Below are positions 33,925-42,222 of a DNA stretch of 64,000 bases, one piece after another. Within the stretch, counting starts at the first letter, position 1; every line of letters starts with the position of its first letter. The stretch comes from Microvenator marinus (GTDB taxonomy: Bacteria; Myxococcota_A; Bradymonadia; Bradymonadales; Bradymonadaceae). Both the position numbers and the translations under genes were made by a program. The notes under the pieces are model-generated. The model made no database searches. It had not been told where the DNA came from and worked only from the letters and a program-made list of their open reading frames with translations. Location: contig NZ_CP042467.1 in NCBI RefSeq assembly GCF_007993755.1, forward strand, positions 4,364,001 to 4,428,000, read 5' to 3'.

Positions 33925-35867
33925 TAAATTTCCTCCCACCAGCGGGTGGTTTCAGGGGCCATTCGGGTGACATTTGTCGCACAATGTATCTCGCCAGCAA
34001 GCCGGTGATACATGTCCCAATCTTCGACCCATGAAACTGTGAACCCTCGAGCAGCGAGCCGCTCTTCGGTGATTTGGACCAAGAGGTCAACGCCGCCAAC
34101 ACGAGGTCCGTGTGGGTCAGGCGCAAAGTAATTTTCGTCGTCCATTACGATACCGTTCACAATGCCTGGTTGGTGCGCGATCGAGGCTCCACCAAGCGTC
34201 ATATGGGTGAACGGAATGTAGATGATATCCGCATCGGTAAGGCCAGAAGCCGATTTGATGGCATTGACTTGAGCGTCAACTTCCACCGCAGCCTCGGCTG
34301 AAGCACCCATGATGTCCGGGTCGTTGAGAACCTCGGATACACTCACCGCAGCGCTATATTCCTGGCCGAAATCTGAGACCCAGCGTTTGCCCTGGAACAT
34401 GTCGATTTGCGCGCCGCCCTGGTTGGCCAGTGTATCGAGCATTTGCACCGCGTACGTGGCGTCGTTGGCGAGCATCGCCCAGCCCATGGCCGCGTTCTCG
34501 TCCTTAATGAAGCTCACGGTTTCGTCAATGTGCGCCACAAGGAGCCAGCCGGTATCTACGAAGAGAGGATTTTGTACGCCTTGTGCACTGAACATCTCGA
34601 GCATTCGGGCATCGCCCTTATCTCCGGGCGCCTCGCCACGAATTATTCGACCAAGTGGGTAGCCGTCGTGTGGCGGAATGACTTCCGTGTTGCCGAAGGA
34701 ATTGAGTGTGTCCCAATCGAGCGATCGCTGGCTCGTAAACTGGGTTAAACCTGCGCGATTCGGACCTCGGAACACGGTGTAGACCACGCGGCCAGCGGAA
34801 CGGAGTTCACGGCCTCCATTGAAGCCCATCTCAATATTGGCAGATCGGATGTAGACATGGATGAGTTGAGGGTCGTCCTGGCCCGGCATCATCAAATATG
34901 CGCTCTCCAAGAAATCTTGGGTCCACTGGTCTTGAACAGGAAGTTCGTAATGTTGTCCGGGCTCAAGTCCCATGCCTGCGACCGCCGCTTTCAGGTCGGA
35001 CGTAAATGCGCCGTCACCGCCGATACCGAGCTCAGAACTAAAGATCTGGAGCACTGGGTCTAGATGATGCCTGAGCACGAGCGGTGCCTGCTTGAGCTGC
35101 AGGGCGTCTGTGGATTCGGTGGCTTCCGGGACGCCATTGAGCGTCGCTGTGATGTTCAGCGTACCGTCCCAGCCATTGACCGATCGAATCACGTCGAGGC
35201 CTTCCACACGGAATTCGAGTCCCGTGCGAAGCTCCTCGGCTGCAAACGTGGTTGCATTGGGGTCAAAAGCGGTCCAGATGCCTTCCTCGTCTCGCCGAAA
35301 GAATCGCACGTTTTGAACGGCATCAACGCTCAGGCTGGCTGTCGCGGTATCGGGGATCTCACCGACCACTTTTAGCCCGATCGGCGCGAGGTCCAGAAGA
35401 TCTTCCGCTCCATTGATCATCTGGTCTGACGCGTCATTACATGCTGCGAGGGAAGCATCATTTCCTTGTCTTGAGCACCGTTCAGAATCGTCGTCGATAT
35501 TCGGCAGAAAGACGGCGCCAGATGTGCTGTCAAAAAGGTCTTCGCCGACATCCTCCGTAAGATCTTCCCATGAAAGTACGCCGTCACGGTTAGTATCTGC
35601 CCTCAAGTCGATAATCACTGCGCCAGGAGAATTGTTCGGATCCGGATTATTGTCAGGATTATTCGGGTCCGGGTTGTTCGTAGGGTCAGGATTGTTGGGG
35701 TCTGGGTTGTTTCCCGGGTCCGGATTGTTGGGGTCCGGGTTGTTCGGATTTCCGATTGGATTGTTCTCACCCAGGTTCACAACGACAGGTTCTTTCTTCG
35801 ATACCGAATCGGAGCAGCCGAGCAAGCCGACCAGCACGAGGGCGCTCCACTTTGCGTATCCCTTCAT
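33924..35867 (-). CDS. Peptidylarginine deiminase (PAD) family lipoprotein
   Basis: A 647-residue predicted lipoprotein (Cys18 in L-L-G-C) with an Asn/Pro/Asp-rich linker (about 35-80), then PAD middle and catalytic domains. It resembles animal PADs, which convert protein arginine to citrulline with calcium. The four catalytic residues are present: Asp318 (DQWTQDFLE), His446 and Asp448 (AHIDETVSF) and Cys629 (GEIHCATNV). SFGNTEVIPP...YPLGRI and the terminal RWWEEI also match. ADTNRDGVLS at about 90-99 matches the calcium-binding strand of the PAD middle domain. One Ca1 ligand position differs (Glu to Phe after the catalytic Asp). It is expected on the periplasmic or outer face of the envelope. 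ATG 35867 has GAGG upstream. Confidence 0.9.
   Translation of the reverse strand: MKGYAKWSALVLVGLLGCSDSVSKKEPVVVNLGENNPIGNPNNPDPNNPDPGNNPDPNNPDPTNNPDPNNPDNNPDPNNSPGAVIIDLRADTNRDGVLSWEDLTEDVGEDLFDSTSGAVFLPNIDDDSERCSRQGNDASLAACNDASDQMINGAEDLLDLAPIGLKVVGEIPDTATASLSVDAVQNVRFFRRDEEGIWTAFDPNATTFAAEELRTGLEFRVEGLDVIRSVNGWDGTLNITATLNGVPEATESTDALQLKQAPLVLRHHLDPVLQIFSSELGIGGDGAFTSDLKAAVAGMGLEPGQHYELPVQDQWTQDFLESAYLMMPGQDDPQLIHVYIRSANIEMGFNGGRELRSAGRVVYTVFRGPNRAGLTQFTSQRSLDWDTLNSFGNTEVIPPHDGYPLGRIIRGEAPGDKGDARMLEMFSAQGVQNPLFVDTGWLLVAHIDETVSFIKDENAAMGWAMLANDATYAVQMLDTLANQGGAQIDMFQGKRWVSDFGQEYSAAVSVSEVLNDPDIMGASAEAAVEVDAQVNAIKSASGLTDADIIYIPFTHMTLGGASIAHQPGIVNGIVMDDENYFAPDPHGPRVGGVDLLVQITEERLAARGFTVSWVEDWDMYHRLAGEIHCATNVTRMAPETTRWWEEI
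35630..35762 (-). repeat. Tandem Asn-Pro-Asp linker repeats
   Basis: Repeats of codons for NNPDP inside the deiminase lipoprotein gene, forming a flexible linker between the lipid anchor and the folded domains. Confidence 0.8.
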
Positions 35868-35902
35868 TCATACCTCATATGTTTTGCCTCCATAATTGAC
35901 GT

Positions 35903-35985
35903 GGAGTCTAACAACCACATGTAGGGAATTCCAGCACATTTTGGCCGCTCGAACATTGTTTTTAACTTACAAGATGTTAGAGTCC
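35903..35985. promoter_or_regulatory. Distant inverted repeat between divergent lipoprotein genes
   Basis: GGAGTCTAACA (35903-35913) and TGTTAGAGTCC (35975-35985) are inverted copies matching at 10 of 11 positions, 72 bases apart start to start. They flank the region that must hold both divergent promoters, so they may be paired operator half-sites. Confidence 0.4.
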
Positions 35986-35990
35986 GTCAC

Positions 35991-37289
35991 ATGAAGACGT
36001 TAGCGCTATCCTTGATTCTTTTGATGCTCGCCGCGTGCGGTGAGGCACGAATGACTACAAATATGCCCGAGTCCGACGATGCCGGCTTGGGCGCGGACCA
36101 GTCGCCAGATATGGGTGCTGAGCCCGAGCCAGAGCCGGAACCCGAGCCTGAGCCGGAACCCGAGCCTGAGCCCGAACCCGAGCCTGAGCCGGAACCCGAG
36201 CCTGAGCCGGAACCCGAGCCTGAGCCAGAACCCGAGCCGCCGACGACCAACGCGCCACAATCGGGGCCGACGGTCGAAAGCACGATGACCTCGCAGTGCA
36301 GCACTGGCGCCGTGATGGGGATTTCATTGCAGCTCATCGATCAGATGAACTGCTTGGATCCCGGCATTATGAAGTCGTTCGCGGGTAATGATAACATCCG
36401 ATATTCGTCCACCGTGTTCCCGTTCCAGCAAGGGCCAGCCACAGATACAGTGATTTCGGTAGTTTCTGGTGGACCGGTGATGAACGTGAATTCGGCGTTG
36501 AGAACCGTGCCGCAGCAATATCTCTTGTTCCAGTGGTACAACCGAGGTTTGTGTAACGCCAATCTTGCAGCTGCGCCGGGGCGTTCTAATCATAATGGTG
36601 GGTTGGCGCTGGATATCGCGAGTTCTGATACCTGGCGAACACGGATGCGCAATCGTTCGTATATCGACAATGTGTCCGGGGAGCCGTGGCACTTCTACTA
36701 CAACGGTGCAGGTGGAAAGGACGTTCGGAATTTATCGGTTCTGGCGTTTCAACAGCTCTACAACCTGAACTTTCCGCAAAACCCGATCGACGAAGACGGG
36801 ATTTACGGGCCGCAAACTGAGGGGGCACTGAAATCTTCCCCAGCGAACGGCTTTAGTCGCGGCCCCATTTGTAATCAGACCATGCAGTTGATGGCGTATC
36901 CGGGCGACGTCCCTATCTTTGTGGATGCCGAGGAAGACGCGGGCTATCTGGTTGCGCGCGTTGTGGTTCCAGCAGGAATAGAGGCTGTGGAGATCTCGGC
37001 AGGTGGTGCGATCATCGCGGGCCAGATTGGACGTGAGCATAATGTTTTTGAGTTCATCCTGCCGGCTGATCAAGACCTCGACATTCAGATCTACGATGGA
37101 GAGGGCCGGGTCCGTGGCGCGAGCCAAATTTACCAGGATGGTCTGGTGCGTGCGCTCCCTGTGGGTTGGCATAACTGGCGAGTGAGCGGGGTCATGCCAT
37201 GGGAAATCCGAGCTCCTCATACTCGTGTGATCCCTGGGACTTTGGACGTACACGTCACGCATTCTGAGATTCTCAGCGCGCTCCGTTAG
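35991..37289 (+). CDS. M15-type (VanY-like) peptidase lipoprotein with Glu-Pro repeat linker
   Basis: A 432-residue predicted lipoprotein (lipobox L-A-A-C, Cys16). A PDMG segment and a long (Glu-Pro)n stretch form a stiff spacer. The catalytic part shows the M15 zinc motifs: [10 protein letters not shown] (SxHxxGxAxD, giving the His and Asp ligands) and EPWHF (ExxH, catalytic Glu and third ligand His). Family members cut D-Ala-D-Ala or peptide cross-links in peptidoglycan. Downstream, a stretch with [13 protein letters not shown] and [13 protein letters not shown] resembles a peptidoglycan-binding (PGBD1) domain, which supports a cell-wall target. It could act on its own wall or on a prey wall. 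Confidence 0.83.
   Translation: MKTLALSLILLMLAACGEARMTTNMPESDDAGLGADQSPDMGAEPEPEPEPEPEPEPEPEPEPEPEPEPEPEPEPEPEPEPEPPTTNAPQSGPTVESTMTSQCSTGAVMGISLQLIDQMNCLDPGIMKSFAGNDNIRYSSTVFPFQQGPATDTVISVVSGGPVMNVNSALRTVPQQYLLFQWYNRGLCNANLAAAPGRSNHNGGLALDIASSDTWRTRMRNRSYIDNVSGEPWHFYYNGAGGKDVRNLSVLAFQQLYNLNFPQNPIDEDGIYGPQTEGALKSSPANGFSRGPICNQTMQLMAYPGDVPIFVDAEEDAGYLVARVVVPAGIEAVEISAGGAIIAGQIGREHNVFEFILPADQDLDIQIYDGEGRVRGASQIYQDGLVRALPVGWHNWRVSGVMPWEIRAPHTRVIPGTLDVHVTHSEILSALR
36119..36240 (+). repeat. (Glu-Pro)n coding tandem repeat
   Basis: Degenerate six-base units (gag cc(t/g/a), ga(a/g) cc(c/g)) code for an uninterrupted Glu-Pro run of about 20 pairs. Such runs form extended rods that hold an enzyme away from a lipid anchor. 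Confidence 0.9.
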
Positions 37290-37303
37290 TCACCCGGTAG
37301 ACA

Positions 37304-38707
37304 TCACGGGCAGTACATCTCAAGCTTTTTGTAGATACGCTCGCTTTTGAACGCGCAGCCGTTTTCGAGCACCAAACCTGGCCTCCACGGCAATCTGATC
37401 ACAGTGCCCTTCACTGGGTCCATGGCCCACCATTCGTCTGTGCCTGGTTTTCCCGTCTGATAGACCATTCCGGGAACATTGACCTTGATGGACGACTCCT
37501 TGAGTTCACCGCTCTTCATATCCCATGCGGTGAGGCGCTTGTCGGGACGTGTAAAGATCCACCAACCAAAACGATTAGGGCCTTCACGTTGGCCTTCGTG
37601 CACAGGGCCGATGTCCATGGCGCCGGTCAGCACGTCCAGACGCACGGTTTCTGAGGTGTCCGATTTCAGGGCGTGGACCCAGCGACCATCCCAGGGCTCG
37701 TGAAGATTGGACCAGAAATGAAGTTTGCCGAGAGGGGTTCGTTCACCGGTTTCCAAATTCTCGAGGATCAATCCTTCTTTGTCGTATCGCGCCACTGTCG
37801 GCAGCTTGTAGAATGCCGTCACGATAGGCGGCATCATGGTTTCGTCCGCGGTATAGAGTTGCATATGCTCGCGATCCAGCAGATGTTCGCGCGTAATCGG
37901 CATGTACATGCGGCTCAATTTGACCACCTTGCCATCGTCTCGGACGAGGTCTGCATCAAACTCACCCTGCCATCCATAAAAACCAATACTCTCCGCAAAT
38001 CTCTTGGCCCACCGGTGGCTACAAGAGGTTTTTGAACGCGGAAACTCAACCTCGCCACTTTCCGGTGTCTCGATGGTCTGCAACGTTACCCAGTCGGCGT
38101 GCGCGCTGGGCTGGCCACGCCAGATGGTTCGATTGATTGGCGGATTGAAGGTTTTTTCAGCCTTGGTTCTTAACTCGCGGACCCTGAATCTATTATCTTT
38201 AGTGACCCAGCCGAGGTAGGTGCCGGTTGGGTCGAAGAGCGCGGAGCGATTGGGCTGACAGGGGTTGTTGTCCGGCCTCAGGTCCACATTCGGAATGACT
38301 TCTTCCGCTGCCGTGCGAGCGTTAATGAGGACCATTTCCTGGGCTCGCCGAATCACCAAGAATTCATTGTTTGAGGCACGCGCGACCACGTCGTCCGCCC
38401 GGATATCTCGCCCTGCAACTCGGTCGATGACTCGCAGCGTCGGCTCGGGACCCAAAAATTCTCCGTGATTGCCAAAACGCATTTCCCCCTCATGGACCCC
38501 CTCGTCCTTCAAGACGAGCACGGTGGCAATTCTTCCCTCGGCACCCACCCAATCGAGAATGGTCTCAAAGCCCTCAACCCAAACCACTTGCTTGGGCTCT
38601 ACCACCGTAAAAGCGGATGGTTGCGTGGCCTTTTGCTGGTCGCACGAGCCTTTGCAACCCGCCAATAGGGTGAGCAAAAGGCAAAAAAACGTCAGTCTTG
38701 CAGCCAT
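37304..38707 (-). CDS. Lipoprotein of unknown function, possible beta-propeller
   Basis: A ~467-residue predicted lipoprotein (L-L-A-G-C-K). ATG 38707 is chosen because AGAGG precedes it; ATGs at 38734 and 38746 would extend the signal peptide. The chain has many short beta segments ending in Trp/Asp turns (RLTAWDMKSG, VRLDVLTG, LENLETGERTPLG), which suggests WD40-like or similar propeller blades. No catalytic motif is visible. It is convergent with the M15 peptidase gene and divergent from the next lipoprotein. Confidence 0.65.
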   Translation of the reverse strand: MAARLTFFCLLLTLLAGCKGSCDQQKATQPSAFTVVEPKQVVWVEGFETILDWVGAEGRIATVLVLKDEGVHEGEMRFGNHGEFLGPEPTLRVIDRVAGRDIRADDVVARASNNEFLVIRRAQEMVLINARTAAEEVIPNVDLRPDNNPCQPNRSALFDPTGTYLGWVTKDNRFRVRELRTKAEKTFNPPINRTIWRGQPSAHADWVTLQTIETPESGEVEFPRSKTSCSHRWAKRFAESIGFYGWQGEFDADLVRDDGKVVKLSRMYMPITREHLLDREHMQLYTADETMMPPIVTAFYKLPTVARYDKEGLILENLETGERTPLGKLHFWSNLHEPWDGRWVHALKSDTSETVRLDVLTGAMDIGPVHEGQREGPNRFGWWIFTRPDKRLTAWDMKSGELKESSIKVNVPGMVYQTGKPGTDEWWAMDPVKGTVIRLPWRPGLVLENGCAFKSERIYKKLEMYCP

Positions 38708-38868
38708 ACGACCTCTTAGATCACGAGGATTCATGAAGGTTATCACGATGAACTTGACCTAGAATTAGAGCGTTGCTAGCCTCCGCTCACCTTGTCAACA
38801 AAGACGTTGATTCTTGTTTATCGACAGCGCCAGCATAGGCGGCGCGACTTAGTAGAATGGAGCAGAGC

Positions 38869-39978
38869 ATGAAGTTCAAGTATGGTTTTGCAGTAGCGGC
38901 CCTCGCTGGTTTTGTTTTTGTAGGTTGTGGAGACGACGAGACTCCGTCCGGCACCAATAATCCGGATGTAAACAACACCAACAACAACACCACGGATCCA
39001 AACAACACCAACAACGGAACCACCCCGACCACCAACAACAACACCACGGTGGACCCAAATAACACCACGGGTCCAGAGCCGATTCCAGCTCCTCCAAAGT
39101 GTGGTGATGAGGACGAGCCAGCTCGTTGTCAGCAATCTGCTGACGGGTTTGAGTGGGAGACCGCTTCGATCATCAATACCTTCGCGCTCGTGGGTGATGA
39201 CTCGTGCTGCTTCGACTACACCGGCGACGGCGAGCCAGATAATGCTCTCGGTGAGCTTCTCGGATCACTCGGTGACGTGAACACTTCGATTCAAGAGGGT
39301 ATTGACTCCGGGTCCATCGCGCTTGTGCTCGAGCACTCCGGGCTCAGCAGCCTTGAGAGCGGTGATTTCGTGATCAACTTCTGGCTCGGCGAGTGGGATG
39401 GAATTGACGCCCTTGCTGAAACAGGCGGAAACACCGTGCTTATCGACCCTGTATCTATCGACCAGGGTGCACAACCTCAGGCATATGTGCCTGGTGCTAC
39501 TCTTGCGGATGGTGCCGTCACAGCCGGCCCAGGAACCATCGCGATTACAATCGACTTGCTCGGAACACCACTTAGCGTTCAAATCTCGGGTGCTCAGATC
39601 GAAGCTGATGCAGGAGCAAACTCGGATCTTGAGACCGGCGTACAGTTGGACAACGGTGTTATCGGCGGCTACGTTACGGGTTCTGATCTATCTGCCGCAC
39701 TCAATGCCTACGTCTCCGGCAATTGTGAGTGCCTTGGTCTGGAAGGCCCTCTTCTTACTTGGGATCAGGCAACCGGAACTGGAACCTGCGCAAGCGTCGC
39801 GGGTAACTCGTGTGGCCAAGATACCTGCGGTACCATTGGTGGCCTTTGCTCGTCGCTCTTCGTCATTGCAGCTCCAGATGTAGATACCGATGGTGACGGC
39901 GTAGCCGATGCACTTTCGATCGGTGCTGAGTTCACCGCGGTTGGTGCTCAAATCACCGGCGTAGCAGCAGCCGAGTAA
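38869..39978 (+). CDS. Lipoprotein of unknown function with Asn/Thr-rich linker
   Basis: A ~369-residue predicted lipoprotein (Cys20 in V-F-V-G-C). A long Asn/Thr linker (about 27-70) is followed by a folded domain with several Cys pairs (DDSCCFDYTGDG and a late CECLG...CGQDTCG). DTDGDGVADALSI near the C-terminus looks like a calcium-binding Asp loop. GGAG at 38858-38861 sets ATG 38869 rather than ATG 38857. A strong terminator follows, so it stands alone. Codon use looks more uniform and Gly/Ala-rich than in nearby genes, suggesting good expression. Function unknown. Confidence 0.72.
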   Translation: MKFKYGFAVAALAGFVFVGCGDDETPSGTNNPDVNNTNNNTTDPNNTNNGTTPTTNNNTTVDPNNTTGPEPIPAPPKCGDEDEPARCQQSADGFEWETASIINTFALVGDDSCCFDYTGDGEPDNALGELLGSLGDVNTSIQEGIDSGSIALVLEHSGLSSLESGDFVINFWLGEWDGIDALAETGGNTVLIDPVSIDQGAQPQAYVPGATLADGAVTAGPGTIAITIDLLGTPLSVQISGAQIEADAGANSDLETGVQLDNGVIGGYVTGSDLSAALNAYVSGNCECLGLEGPLLTWDQATGTGTCASVAGNSCGQDTCGTIGGLCSSLFVIAAPDVDTDGDGVADALSIGAEFTAVGAQITGVAAAE

Positions 39979-40006
39979 TCCTCACTCGTTCAAGCGTTGA
40001 GAATCT

Positions 40007-40040
40007 AAAAGCCTGAGTCATTTGACTCAGGCTTTTTTTT
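40007..40040. terminator. Bidirectional rho-independent terminator
   Basis: AAAAGCCTGAGTCA-TT-TGACTCAGGCTTTT, a 14-bp stem with A-run and T-run on opposite sides. It can end both the plus-strand lipoprotein gene (stop 39978) and the minus-strand Cys-rich gene (stop 40039). Confidence 0.9.
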
Positions 40041-41223
40041 ATTCACACCCTGAAAACTCAGCCACCGCACAGAAGCCTTCAGATTCGCCTGGCGGGATAA
40101 CGCAAAGCTCTCCGGCACCGCATCCGTCTTGCGTGCAGGCCTCTGTGCAGCCGGCACACGTACCACGCACGTCTCCAGGCTCTGCCACACATTTGGACGG
40201 TGACTCACATTCGCAGTCGCCCTCCAGTCGGCAAAGGCCGTCGGCGTGACACGCCTCGGTTTCGCCACAATCGGATTGAGACCCGCAAGCACTAAGGGAG
40301 CCTGCTCGGCGGCACCGAGCGTTGTCGCAAACTTCGTTGTCCGCACAATCCTCATCCGCCGCACATTCCGAGGGGTTTGCGAGCACGCAACGCCCAGATG
40401 TGCACTCCAAATTCGAGCCGAACGCGCAGTCCTGATCGTTGATGCATTCCACACAGCATCCGTTCTGGAGCGTGAGCCCCTGAGCGGCGCAGGCGGCATC
40501 GGATTCAGCGCGCAGGGGGCACCACATACAGACGCGTGCGTCCGAACACGCAAAGCCCTCCTCAAGGCAGTCGAAGTCGTTGACGCAACCAACACACTCA
40601 CACGTCAATGGGTCTTGGAACGGGCGCTCTATAGCGCAGGAGATTGGCGAGCATTCCACGGTGTCTTGGCAGCGCCTATCCCTGCATATTTGCGAGCCGA
40701 GGCATTGGTCATCGCGGTCGCACTCGGGCCGGCATAGTTCATCGCAATAGGAGCCTTGGCCGCATTCATCGTCCGCCCTACATTCCAATTCGCAGAGGCC
40801 GAGCGCCAGAACGCATCCTCGCCCAACAGTGCAGTCACGGTCATCCAGACACCGATTGGGAGGCTCCTGACACCTAGGTGGCTCCCCACGGCACGCCTGC
40901 CCCGTTTCACATTGAGACACGTCTTCACAGAGCCCGAGCCGGCATTCGCCTTCATAACAAATTCCAGTGTTGCAATCGGATGTTTGTGCGCATTGTGGCG
41001 CGTCACAAAAGCCGTCCACGCAAGCAGCATCAGGAGGGCACGTTGACGTTCGTTCGCACGCGATTCGCGAGCAAATTCCGTTCAGACAGGCGAGTCGGTC
41101 ACCGGTGGCGCATTGTGCGATGGTTTCGCAGCCGTCCGAGAGTTGAGCGACAGGCTCGTCTTCGCATGCCACCAAGAGCGCAATGGCCAGGGCCAGGCCT
41201 CGCAGTCGGGAGGAGTTCTTCAA
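40039..41223 (-). CDS. Cysteine-rich repeat lipoprotein
   Basis: A 394-residue predicted lipoprotein (lipobox L-V-A-C). The mature chain is made of many short units of the form C-x5-C-x3-4-C (for example CVNDFDCLEEGFAC, CTVGRGC, CQTSDC-like), about 50 cysteines in all, probably a chain of small disulfide-knotted modules. The start is TTG 41223, overlapping the upstream stop (TTGA). No ribosome site is visible, so it depends on translational coupling. Such Dickkopf/EGF-like lipoproteins are common in Myxococcota and Bradymonadia surfaces. Role in adhesion is a guess. Confidence 0.72.
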   Translation of the reverse strand: MKNSSRLRGLALAIALLVACEDEPVAQLSDGCETIAQCATGDRLACLNGICSRIACERTSTCPPDAACVDGFCDAPQCAQTSDCNTGICYEGECRLGLCEDVSQCETGQACRGEPPRCQEPPNRCLDDRDCTVGRGCVLALGLCELECRADDECGQGSYCDELCRPECDRDDQCLGSQICRDRRCQDTVECSPISCAIERPFQDPLTCECVGCVNDFDCLEEGFACSDARVCMWCPLRAESDAACAAQGLTLQNGCCVECINDQDCAFGSNLECTSGRCVLANPSECAADEDCADNEVCDNARCRRAGSLSACGSQSDCGETEACHADGLCRLEGDCECESPSKCVAEPGDVRGTCAGCTEACTQDGCGAGELCVIPPGESEGFCAVAEFSGCE

Positions 41224-42200
41224 AGGAAAATAGTCGGGGCACAGGTGGATACTCCGGCGCCTACGATGTAGCGGCCGCTCTCGGGAATGACTTCCTCAAC
41301 AGTGATGGGATCGCGTTCCACCCGGTAAACGCGCGTGCTTGTGTCTGTTTGGCTCTTGTAGAACAACCAGAATTTGCCACCCCAGTGGGCGAACGCCCAT
41401 GCGTTGGGCTGGCCTTCGATTCTACCGACTTGAATAGACTCTAGAACTTGTCCGGATCTGGAGAGTCGAGCCACCTCAGGCGGGTTGTTTCCGGGGAAAA
41501 ACGCCCAAAGTTCACCCTCTGCGGTGCCGCTCATCTCAGGCCATCCGCCGATCGTAGCGAGAGAGGTGACGTCAAAGTCCGGAAAGCTCAGCGTGCCTAG
41601 CCGCGGCGTGCCCGAGCCGGGCCCGTCGCTGCCTGCAATATAGAGGGTTTCGTCTGGAAATCCCGGACTGTCGAGGGTGAATCCCATGCCGAAAAGCCAG
41701 AACCCGCTCTGGCCAGGAACGTACGATGTGGCCTCACAAGAGGCGTCCGTGGTGCTGACCTTGAAGAGGTCCCCACTATCGTAGAGTACCCAAGCCACGC
41801 CGGCGCGGTCCACACTCATCGAGAACGGGGTCGCGTCTTGAACTGGGCAATTGAGCTGGCCGATTTCGGCAAAAGTCAGCGTCTGGGCGTCAAAACGCAC
41901 AAGGGTTCCCTGCGCCTCAGGGTTTTGCACATCGGCCTCGACCACGTAGATCGGACGCGCGGACTCTGGGCAAAAGAGGTCATCCGGGTTGTTTTGACCC
42001 TTGGTGTTGTTAGAGCTCACGGGGTTGTTTTGGCCCACAGGATTGTTCTGCCCCACCGGGTTATTCTGCCCCACGGTATTGTTTTGGCCCGCAGTGTTGT
42101 TCGGCGTTTGGTTGTTGATCTGGATGGGGCCCTTCTCGTTGGTCTCATCCCCACATCCGAGCGCCAAAATAGAGCCGACTACAACGAGGGTTTTCTTCAT
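41220..42200 (-). CDS. Lipoprotein with GQNNPV repeats, possible beta-propeller
   Basis: A 326-residue predicted lipoprotein (lipobox A-L-G-C). ATG 42200 has AAGGTGA six bases upstream. The long upstream extension of this frame to 42530 runs through the peptidase gene and is rejected. After a linker of repeated GQNNPV units, the domain has periodic segments (LVRFDAQTLTFAEIG, GVAWVLYDSGDLFKV, VARLSRSGQVLESIQ) that look like propeller blades. It is encoded between a secreted-type S9 peptidase and the Cys-rich lipoprotein. Function unknown. Confidence 0.68.
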   Translation of the reverse strand: MKKTLVVVGSILALGCGDETNEKGPIQINNQTPNNTAGQNNTVGQNNPVGQNNPVGQNNPVSSNNTKGQNNPDDLFCPESARPIYVVEADVQNPEAQGTLVRFDAQTLTFAEIGQLNCPVQDATPFSMSVDRAGVAWVLYDSGDLFKVSTTDASCEATSYVPGQSGFWLFGMGFTLDSPGFPDETLYIAGSDGPGSGTPRLGTLSFPDFDVTSLATIGGWPEMSGTAEGELWAFFPGNNPPEVARLSRSGQVLESIQVGRIEGQPNAWAFAHWGGKFWLFYKSQTDTSTRVYRVERDPITVEEVIPESGRYIVGAGVSTCAPTIFL

Positions 42201-42222
42201 CAGGTTCACCTTGGGAAAACGT

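Noticed and set aside
35630-35762. Regular repeats that could look like a CRISPR array
   Set aside because: Units are short, in frame and code for NNPDP linkers; there are no spacers or cas genes. The same applies to 18970-19062, 36119-36240 and the GQNNPV region near 42000-42110.
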